From the NCBI GenBank assembly GCA_020099315.1, contig CP083650.1, forward strand, positions 62,001 through 126,000: a stretch of 64,000 nt of DNA, read 5' to 3'. A model generated the notes under the pieces. The model searched no databases. It saw nothing but the letters and a program-made list of their open reading frames with translations, and had not been told where the DNA came from. Shown here one piece after another: positions 52,418 through 59,394 of this stretch; the first letter of the stretch is position 1, and each line of letters starts with the position of its first letter. Both the position numbers and the translations under genes were made by a program. This DNA is from Citrobacter europaeus (GTDB lineage Bacteria; Pseudomonadota; Gammaproteobacteria; Enterobacterales; Enterobacteriaceae).

Positions 52418-53197
52418 ATGAATAAGGGAAGTGCGTTAAAAATAATAATCGGAACTATTTCGCTATGTGCTATCGCTGCCTGTACAAAAAAAGCTCCCTC
52501 ACAGGTTATTTATCGCTATGATGATAACCGATATCTGGAATTAAAAGGCTATAATTGTGAGGGAGCGCTTTGGTATCATGATACCAGGCGGAATATACAT
52601 AAAGAATTAGTGAATGGCATTTATTCAACGTATCAGATATTTTCCGGGGTATATATTCATCCGTCAGATAAGTATATTCTTATACCGCGATGGGAACCTG
52701 GAGCATATAAAATATCTAAAGATTACGGGCAAACGTGGCAGGTGGCAACATATATGGCTTCTTTCCCAGCGCTGGAGAAAAACTCAGATGGTATTATGCG
52801 TGACAGCCCTGAAGGAAAAGAAATAAAAAGAGTGGTGGTGGTTAATAATCAGGCATTTATTTCCACTGCACAAGGACATTTGTATATGAGCTCATACCCT
52901 TTTGACGACCCGCGTCTGGCGCCGGGTGGACCGGGTATAGATTATCAATACTTTGATGACACGTATTATCTCTACAGACCAGGCAAGCATAAATCCAGTG
53001 GCGAGTATGTGAACGGCCATATGAGACCTGAATCGCCAGGGCGCGCCTGGGGAACGGTGGTATTTATGAAAGCATCTTTAGCCCATTTAACGGAAGGTTA
53101 TAAGGCCAACTATCAAAACCTGCCGGACAAAGAACCGGAAGTGGTGGGCTATAAGGGCTGGACCCGGATGCACTGCGATATGGATGCAGGGAAATAA
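52418..53197 (+). CDS. Tli3-type lipoprotein immunity, copy 3
   Basis: 259 residues with lipobox AIAAC (Cys22). The N-terminal third resembles copy 1 (ELKGYNCEGALWYHD) but has its own segment (TRRNIHKELVNGIYSTYQIFSGVYIHPSD). The middle ASFPALEKNSDGIMRDSPEG is shared only with copy 4. It has the Asp-box SKDYGQTW. The same remnant spacer lies in front of it. Confidence 0.83.
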   Translation: MNKGSALKIIIGTISLCAIAACTKKAPSQVIYRYDDNRYLELKGYNCEGALWYHDTRRNIHKELVNGIYSTYQIFSGVYIHPSDKYILIPRWEPGAYKISKDYGQTWQVATYMASFPALEKNSDGIMRDSPEGKEIKRVVVVNNQAFISTAQGHLYMSSYPFDDPRLAPGGPGIDYQYFDDTYYLYRPGKHKSSGEYVNGHMRPESPGRAWGTVVFMKASLAHLTEGYKANYQNLPDKEPEVVGYKGWTRMHCDMDAGK

Positions 53198-53243
53198 TCT
53201 GCAATGGGATATGCCCAAACCGCTTAACGTTTAAGGATAAATT

Positions 53244-54017
53244 ATGAAACTGGGAAATACGTTAGGAATAATAATCGGCGCAGTTTCACTATGCGCTATC
53301 ACTGCCTGTACAAAAAAAATACCATCACAAGTAATTTACCGGTTTGATGATAATCGCTACCTGGAGTTGATCGGTTATGATTGTGAAGGATATGTTGTTT
53401 ACCATGACATAAAAAGAAAGGTCCACAAATCAATTTATGGCAATCCAATCTATAGGGTTTTCTCGGGTGAGTTTATCCATCCTTCAGAGCAGTACATTCT
53501 GGTCCCTGAATGGGAGCCGGGAGCATATAAAATATCTAAAGATTACGGGCAAACGTGGCAGGTGGCAACATATATGGCTTCTTTCCCAGCGCTGGAGAAA
53601 AACTCAGATGGTATTATGCGTGACAGCCCTGAAGGAAAAGAAATAAAAAGAGTGGTGGTGGTTAATAATCAGGCATTTATTTCCACTGCACAAGGACATT
53701 TGTATATGAGCTCATACCCTTTTGACGACCCGCGTCTGGCGCCGGGTGGTCCGGGTATAGATTATCAATACTTTGATGACACGTATTATCTCTACAAACC
53801 GGGCAAGCATAAATCCAGTGGCGAGTATGTGGACGGTCATACCAGTCCTGAGTTTCCAGGTGCTGCGTGGGGAACGGTGGTGTTTATGAAAGCATCTTTA
53901 GCCCATTTAACGGAAGGTTATAAGGCCAACTATCAAAACCTGCCGGACAAAGAACCGGAAGTGGTGGGCTATAAGGGCTGGACCCGGATGCACTGCGATA
54001 TGGATGCGGGGAAATAA
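53244..54017 (+). CDS. Tli3-type lipoprotein immunity, copy 4
   Basis: 257 residues with lipobox AITAC (Cys22). It is a clear mosaic: N-terminal third as copy 2, middle as copy 3 (ASFPALEKNSDGIMRDSPEG), C-terminal third as copy 1 (YVDGHTSPEFPGAAWGTVVF). The stop codon is followed after one base by the PAAR gene, without the spacer seen between the other copies. Confidence 0.83.
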   Translation: MKLGNTLGIIIGAVSLCAITACTKKIPSQVIYRFDDNRYLELIGYDCEGYVVYHDIKRKVHKSIYGNPIYRVFSGEFIHPSEQYILVPEWEPGAYKISKDYGQTWQVATYMASFPALEKNSDGIMRDSPEGKEIKRVVVVNNQAFISTAQGHLYMSSYPFDDPRLAPGGPGIDYQYFDDTYYLYKPGKHKSSGEYVDGHTSPEFPGAAWGTVVFMKASLAHLTEGYKANYQNLPDKEPEVVGYKGWTRMHCDMDAGK

Positions 54018-54018
54018 T

Positions 54019-54279
54019 ATGAAAGGTGTAATCAGGCTAAACGATCCGCTGGAAAATGGCGGATATGTTAATAAAGCTTCTGGTAGCAAGTTTATGGGAA
54101 TTGCTGTCGCCTTAATGGGGGATACTGTGGTTTGTATTCTGCACAAAGGTACCTTCCCAATACTTGATTTTGAGCCAACCTGGACAATGGATGGCAAAGG
54201 CGTCGTTGTGGATGGTTGTAGGGCCGCATGTGGTTGTGCAATTAAAACCACACTGCCAACAGCGGGGACAAGCAAATGA
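54019..54279 (+). CDS. PAAR-domain spike-tip protein
   Basis: 86 residues from the ATG at 54019 (GCGGGGAAAT precedes). It is PAAR throughout: IRLNDPLENGGYV, MGIAVALMGDTVVCILHKG, and PTWTMDGKGVVVDGCRAACGCAI, where a Cys stands in the usual His position of the last motif. It caps the VgrG tip and sharpens the spike. It overlaps the following gene by 4 bases. Confidence 0.85.
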   Translation: MKGVIRLNDPLENGGYVNKASGSKFMGIAVALMGDTVVCILHKGTFPILDFEPTWTMDGKGVVVDGCRAACGCAIKTTLPTAGTSK

Positions 54280-55682
54280 GGAAATGGAAGATACCAAACA
54301 AGAATCCCTATGAAGAACCAGAAAAATTCCCGCTGAATATTATGCTGATCATTAGCTGTGCTATCTTTCTGTTTTTTATAACATACAATATATTCAACTG
54401 GTTGCAGGACAAGAAAGTTCCTGATGATCTGATATGGAATGCAATAGGTATCCCATCGCTAATAGTGTTGGCAATCTGGTGTGTGATGGTAATCACTTAC
54501 GGTGTTATATCTTTTCCATGTTACTATGCGGGTTATCTTGAGCAGTATGGTATGAATCAGTGGAAAAACTGGGCAATACGGGCATTGCCTCTTTTAGACT
54601 ATTCATCCATTCTGCCGGTACCTGAACTGGCATTAAAAATTCAGAAACTAGAGGGGGAAGCGCCAGCAGGTTCTGCAACGCCGTTACGCATTGATATTGA
54701 AGTTGACTCAATGGATGACACCAGAGTTGATAAAGTGCTAAGGCAATTGATAGAGCCCCTCAAATATTCTCTTGTCAGGGATTATCGGCCTTTTAATACC
54801 TGGCTGTACGTTAAGGGAGCGGATGACACTATCGGCAGTAGTTTCAAGGCGGTGCTGGCAAGCCTGAGCGTCCCCAACGATAAAGTCGGAAAAATTAATA
54901 TCCTTCACGAGTGCCCTGATTATTTCTTAATTAATGACTGGGTTGATTTAAATATTTCTGAAAATAACCTGGTTATTGCAGTTGAACTGCATGATGAAAA
55001 TAATTTTGACTTTTTTGAAAGTGCTAATGCTTTTATTTTTACCAATACACAACTGCTTAAAGATAAAGACACACCTTTATATTTATTGCGCATGATGGAC
55101 AGTACCCCTTACTATCTTGATGAAATAGTGAGTACATATCTTTCTGCACAGCAAGTTGATGTGAGTAAAATTAAAAAACTATGGTTCAACTCACTGGATA
55201 AGCAGTCAAAGTTCGTATTATTTAGTGGGATAGAAAACGCAAAAACGAGCATTTTGGCCGATAGCCGATATGAACTGGAGGCCGTCACTGGGCAAAGCAC
55301 AGAGGTTCAGCGCTGGGTTGTATTGGCATTGGCTGCGGATGCTGCAAAATATGGGCAAGGACATCAGTTATTCGCCAGTACATCCGCAAATGCTATTCAA
55401 TCCGGCATAATAGCGGCTAAATATCCAGGATCTTATCCGGCACTTGATAAGCTGGATTTCCATGATTATTGGAGAGTCATAAAATTGTGCGCAATTATTT
55501 TATGGTGTATGGGATTTGTAAGTCTCGTACCACTGGAACTGTTCCAAAGTCACCCCTGGTATACGTTTACACCTTTGGTTATTGGTATTCTGGTTATTTA
55601 CACGGCGGTTATGATTTTTTCTTTTATACTGAGTCATAATATAGAGGAGAAAATGGATATTTATTACTCTCAGTTTTTATGA
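54276..55682 (+). CDS. Unknown four-helix membrane protein linked to PAAR
   Basis: 468 residues I do not recognise. Two TM helices near the N-terminus (about 20-43 and 55-83) and two near the C-terminus (about 405-425 and 433-457) enclose a ~320-residue soluble region (about 90-400; RIDIEVDSMDDTRVDKVLRQL, WLYVKGADDTIGSS, LVIAVELHDENN, WVVLALAADAAKYG). Translation is coupled to the PAAR gene by ATGA. It could help load the spike or protect the producer; it has no lipobox and no catalytic motif that I can see. The AT-rich codon use matches the island. Confidence 0.75.
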   Translation: MRKWKIPNKNPYEEPEKFPLNIMLIISCAIFLFFITYNIFNWLQDKKVPDDLIWNAIGIPSLIVLAIWCVMVITYGVISFPCYYAGYLEQYGMNQWKNWAIRALPLLDYSSILPVPELALKIQKLEGEAPAGSATPLRIDIEVDSMDDTRVDKVLRQLIEPLKYSLVRDYRPFNTWLYVKGADDTIGSSFKAVLASLSVPNDKVGKINILHECPDYFLINDWVDLNISENNLVIAVELHDENNFDFFESANAFIFTNTQLLKDKDTPLYLLRMMDSTPYYLDEIVSTYLSAQQVDVSKIKKLWFNSLDKQSKFVLFSGIENAKTSILADSRYELEAVTGQSTEVQRWVVLALAADAAKYGQGHQLFASTSANAIQSGIIAAKYPGSYPALDKLDFHDYWRVIKLCAIILWCMGFVSLVPLELFQSHPWYTFTPLVIGILVIYTAVMIFSFILSHNIEEKMDIYYSQFL

Positions 55683-55686
55683 GGTA

Positions 55687-55712
55687 AGCGCCCTGACGGG
55701 CGCTCTTACTTC
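55687..55712 (+). terminator. Terminator at the right end of the T6SS island
   Basis: AGCGCCC-TGAC-GGGCGCT followed by CTTACTTCTTT, five bases after the last island gene. Confidence 0.8.
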
Positions 55713-55753
55713 TTTGACTCTTTTTGTGGCAGGAGCCTTAGTCGGTTCAGGAT

Positions 55754-56695
55754 TTATTTCACTGTCCACCCCTTATAACTGCCGACGTTGTTTTTATCGA
55801 TCATCGTCACCGGGATCAGCACGGGTTCTTTCGGGGCGGGTTTTCCCTGCAATATGTCATAGCCGATTTCGACCGCTTTGGCAGCCATCACCTGCGGATC
55901 TTGTGCCGGAGTCGCCACAAATAGTGAGTTTTCGCGCTTCAGCGCTTCTTCACCGTCTGGGGATCCATCTACGCCGACAATAAAGAATTCGCTACGCTGC
56001 GCCTGTTTTGCCGCCAGATCGGCACCGATCGCAGTCGGATCGTTAATGGCGAATACGCCGTCGATCTTCGGATTCGCCGCCAGCAACGCGGTCATGATCT
56101 CCAGCCCGCCTTCGCGACTGCCTTTGGCGTTTTGGTTATGCGACAGCACCTTGATGTCCGGGTGGCGTTTGAACTCGGTTTGGCAGCCTTCCACGCGGTT
56201 CTGGACGGCGGAAACCGGCGGCCCGTTGATGATGACGACGTTGCCTTTGCCTTTCAGGCGGTCGGTAATGTATTTACAGGCCATTTCACCCGCCTGGGTG
56301 TTATCGGAGGTGATGGTCGCGTCTGCGCCTTCCGCCGCCACGTCAACGGCCACCACCACAATCCCGGCGTCTTTCGCGCGTTTTACCGCCGGGCCGATGC
56401 CCTTAGAGTCGGCGGCGTTAAGGATAATCATGTCGACTTTGGCGGCAATAAAGTTGTCGATTTGCGACACCTGTTGCCCCAGATCGTAGCCGCTGGACAC
56501 CAGCGTCACTTTAACGCTATCCCCCGCCAGTTTGCGTGCTTCCAGCTCCGCGCCTTTGGTTATTTGCACGAAGAACGGGTTGGCGAGATCGCCCACCGTA
56601 ACGCCGATCGATTTCAGTTCTTTTGCCTGCACAAACGGAGCTGCAGCAAGCAGTGCGCCAGCACAGAGCGCGGTCACTAATGGCTTCAAACGCAT
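55754..56695 (-). CDS. Sugar ABC transporter, periplasmic binding protein (RbsB-like)
   Basis: 313 residues from the ATG at 56695, which follows GAGGAAACGAGT; the longer frame lies in the REP. A signal peptide (LVTALCAGALLAAAPFVQA) leads to a two-lobed type I sugar-binding domain (IGVTVGDLANPFFVQITKGAE; IINGPPVSAVQNRVEG; VFAINDPTAIGADLAA; FFIVGVDGSPDG). It resembles the ribose/allose/lyxose group. It is the last gene of an ATPase-permease-binding protein operon and is separated from the isomerase by the T6SS island. Confidence 0.9.
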   Translation of the reverse strand: MRLKPLVTALCAGALLAAAPFVQAKELKSIGVTVGDLANPFFVQITKGAELEARKLAGDSVKVTLVSSGYDLGQQVSQIDNFIAAKVDMIILNAADSKGIGPAVKRAKDAGIVVVAVDVAAEGADATITSDNTQAGEMACKYITDRLKGKGNVVIINGPPVSAVQNRVEGCQTEFKRHPDIKVLSHNQNAKGSREGGLEIMTALLAANPKIDGVFAINDPTAIGADLAAKQAQRSEFFIVGVDGSPDGEEALKRENSLFVATPAQDPQVMAAKAVEIGYDILQGKPAPKEPVLIPVTMIDKNNVGSYKGWTVK

Positions 56696-56726
56696 ACTCG
56701 TTTCCTCACGTAGGGTATTGTTGTTA

Positions 56727-56762
56727 TAGGCCGGATAAGGCGATTGCGCCGCCATCCGGCAA
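56727..56762. repeat. REP element between permease and binding-protein genes
   Basis: ATAGGCCGGATAAGGCG..GCCGCCATCCGGCAA, a single REP unit inside the operon, where REP hairpins often protect upstream mRNA. Confidence 0.85.
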
Positions 56763-56768
56763 GTTTGT

Positions 56769-57764
56769 CTATGCACTTTGATGGTGTCGGGTACGGTATT
56801 TGTCGATCAGCACCGCTATGATGATCACCGCCCCTTTGATCACCAGTTGCCAGAAATAGGAGACGCCCATCAGCGTCATGCCGTTGTTGAGCGTAGCGAT
56901 GATCAGCGCTCCCACCAGCGTGCCGGTGATGGTGCCGATCCCGCCGACAAAGCTGGTGCCGCCAAGGATCACCGCCGCGATGGCGTCCAGCTCGTAACCC
57001 ATACCTAAGTTGCCGTTGGCGCTATACAGCCGCGAGGCGCTCATCACCCCGCCAAGACCTGAAAGCAAACCGCTCATGCCGTAGACGAACAGCAGCACCA
57101 GCCACACTTTGATCCCGGTTAAGCGTGCGGCCTGCATGTTGCCGCCGACCGCGTAGATATGAACGCCGAGCGTGGTACGGCGCAGAATGAACCAGCACAC
57201 CACCACCACCGCCAGCGCAATCACCACCAGCCATGGGATCGGCCCGAGATAGTTGTTACCAATCCACTCAAAGCTGATGTTGGAGTTAATCACCGTCGTA
57301 CCATCGGCCAGCAGGTAGGCCGCGCCGCGTAACGCCGTATACGTTCCAAGCGTGACGATAAACGGCGGTAGTCCGGCAAAAGCGACCAGCGCGCCGTTAA
57401 ACAACCCCAGCACCAGGCCGAGCATCAGCGCCGCCGGAATCGACAGTATGGCAAGCTCAGGAATAAGAGAAACGACCATGGCTGCGACGGCGGTGGTGCC
57501 GAGAATCGAGCCAACCGAGAGGTCGATCCCGCCGGTCAAAATAATGAAGGTCATGCCAGCCGCCAGCACGATGTTGATCGACGCCTGACGGGTTATATTC
57601 AGCAGGTTGCTTTCGGTAAAAAAGTTGGGCGCGATAAAGCCAAAGACCGCCACAATCAGGATGAGAATCGGTAAGATGCCGACCGTTTGCATCAGATCGC
57701 TCATCAGCATTCTTTTCGCGGAGGCGGATTTCGCCACCTGCTGGGGAGGGGTTGGATTATTCAT
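56769..57764 (-). CDS. Sugar ABC transporter permease (RbsC-like)
   Basis: 331 residues with about 8-10 TM helices and the family signature LTGGIDLSVGSILG, plus GLLSGLGGVMSASRL and the AAVILGGTSFVGGIGTI EAA-type loop. It forms the channel as a homodimer with the two-module ATPase. It overlaps the ATPase gene by 8 bases. Confidence 0.92.
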   Translation of the reverse strand: MNNPTPPQQVAKSASAKRMLMSDLMQTVGILPILILIVAVFGFIAPNFFTESNLLNITRQASINIVLAAGMTFIILTGGIDLSVGSILGTTAVAAMVVSLIPELAILSIPAALMLGLVLGLFNGALVAFAGLPPFIVTLGTYTALRGAAYLLADGTTVINSNISFEWIGNNYLGPIPWLVVIALAVVVVCWFILRRTTLGVHIYAVGGNMQAARLTGIKVWLVLLFVYGMSGLLSGLGGVMSASRLYSANGNLGMGYELDAIAAVILGGTSFVGGIGTITGTLVGALIIATLNNGMTLMGVSYFWQLVIKGAVIIIAVLIDKYRTRHHQSA

Positions 57765-59280
57765 GGGGCACCGCCTGATGGTGGGAGTCGTTCACGCCGG
57801 TAGCCAGCGTCATAATATTTTCCTGGGTAATACTTTGTCCGTTCAGCTCGCCGGCAATACTGCCTTCGCGCATGACGTACACGCGATCGCTCATGCCGAC
57901 GACTTCCGGCAGTTCGCTGGAGATCATCAGGATCGCCACCCCTTTGCGCGCCATATCGTTCATGATCCGGTAGATCTCGCTTTTGGCGCCGACATCCACG
58001 CCGCGCGTGGGTTCATCGAGGATCAAAATACGTGGGCCGATCGCGACCCAGCGCGAAATCAGCAGTTTTTGCTGATTACCGCCGGACAGCCCGCCTGCGC
58101 GTACCTGCGCGTGCGGCACGCGGATGTTGAGCAATTTGATGGCGTCATCGGAAATAGCCTGCGCCTTTTTGCGATCGAGCATGCCCCAGTTGGCATCACG
58201 CTCCAGCGTCGCCATGGTGATGTTTTCTGCCGCTGCCAGCTCTAAAAACAGTCCCTGCTCTTTGCGGTTTTCCGTCAGAAAGCCAATGCCGTGGTCAATC
58301 GCCTCACGCGGGGAGTGGATCACCACCGGCTCACCGTCTACTTCAATCATGCCGCCGATGGCTTTACGCACGCCAAAAATCAACTGAGCCAGTTCAGAAC
58401 GTCCGGCGCCGACTAGTCCGGCCAGGCCGACGATCTCCCCGGAGCGCACCAGCAAGCTGCACGGCTGGACTTTATGGCCGTCGGTCAGGTGGTGGACGTT
58501 GAGGCGCGCTTTCCCTAAGGGAATATCGCGTTCTTTGTTGAACAGATCGCTTAGCGGACGGCCCACCATCATGCGCACCAGCTCCGCGGCGTTGAGCTTG
58601 TCGCGGGTCAGGCTGCCAACATATTGCCCGTCGCGCAGGACGCTGACGCGATCCGAGAGTTCATACACTTCCGCCATGCGATGGCTGATGTAAATAATCG
58701 CCATCCCTTCATCGCGCAGGCGCATGATCAGTTCAAAGAGGCGGTGGGTTTCACGTGAGGAGAGGGCGGCGGTGGGTTCATCCATCACCAGAATGCGGCT
58801 GTTACGGTGCAGGGCGCGGGCAATTTCCACCTGTTGCTGTTCGGCGATAGTCAATGTCATCACACGGTCGCTGGCCTTAAACTGGGCACCGAGTCGGTCG
58901 ATGACTTTCTGCGACTGCATCACCATCTCTTTACGCTGGACCAGACCGCCGCGCGACAGCTCGCTGCCAAGAAAGATATTTTCCGCTACCGTCAGGTTGG
59001 GCGCGAGCTGCATCTCCTGGTAAATCAGCGTGATGCCCGCGCTGAGCGCATCTTTTGGCCCACGAATGTGGAACGGCTGACCGTCAATCAGGATCTCACC
59101 ACTGGTGGCAGTATAGGCACCCGCGAGGATCTTCATCAGGGTGCTTTTCCCCGCGCCATTCTCACCCATCAGGGCATGAATCTCACCCGGCCAGACCGTT
59201 AAATCGACCCCTTTTAGCGCGTAAAATTTGCCAAACGCTTTGGCAATGTTGCGCATCTCCAGAACCGGTGTCCTGCTCAT
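57757..59280 (-). CDS. Sugar ABC transporter ATPase, two-module (RbsA-like)
   Basis: 507 residues. The first ABC module has Walker A GENGAGKSTLMKILAG (about 38), signature LTIAEQQQVEIARAL and Walker B ILVMDEPTAAL. The second has a degenerate P-loop (GLVGAGRSELAQ), signature LSGGNQQKLLISRW and ILILDEPTRGVDVG, as usual for RbsA/AraG/XylG types. It heads the operon, divergent from the hybrid kinase gene with 114 bases between. Confidence 0.94.
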   Translation of the reverse strand: MSRTPVLEMRNIAKAFGKFYALKGVDLTVWPGEIHALMGENGAGKSTLMKILAGAYTATSGEILIDGQPFHIRGPKDALSAGITLIYQEMQLAPNLTVAENIFLGSELSRGGLVQRKEMVMQSQKVIDRLGAQFKASDRVMTLTIAEQQQVEIARALHRNSRILVMDEPTAALSSRETHRLFELIMRLRDEGMAIIYISHRMAEVYELSDRVSVLRDGQYVGSLTRDKLNAAELVRMMVGRPLSDLFNKERDIPLGKARLNVHHLTDGHKVQPCSLLVRSGEIVGLAGLVGAGRSELAQLIFGVRKAIGGMIEVDGEPVVIHSPREAIDHGIGFLTENRKEQGLFLELAAAENITMATLERDANWGMLDRKKAQAISDDAIKLLNIRVPHAQVRAGGLSGGNQQKLLISRWVAIGPRILILDEPTRGVDVGAKSEIYRIMNDMARKGVAILMISSELPEVVGMSDRVYVMREGSIAGELNGQSITQENIMTLATGVNDSHHQAVPHE

Positions 59281-59394
59281 GGCGGATCTCCTGTGGGGTG
59301 GCCGATATCAGCAGTCCATCACAGGAATGTAAATGCAAAATGTCAGAAGCCGTTCATATTTGTCATATTGCGATTTTTCTTCACGGAGCGTGAT

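Larger units (their letters stand above)
50720..53243 (+). repeat. Tandem array of tle3-3'-end/tli3 units (about 820-826 base period)
   Basis: Starts of the four immunity genes are 826, 820 and 826 bases apart. Each unit begins with a stretch matching the last codons of tle3 (TCTGCAATGGGATATGCCCA, then CTTAACGTTTAAGGAT). It is the real gene end at 50723-50766 and a non-coding remnant at 51552, 52372 and 53198. The last ~75 bases of each gene are nearly identical. Confidence 0.9.

Noticed and set aside
50720..53243. CRISPR-like or phage repeat array
   Set aside because: The ~820-base repeats are intact coding genes with ribosome sites and lipoprotein signals, not short spaced repeats.
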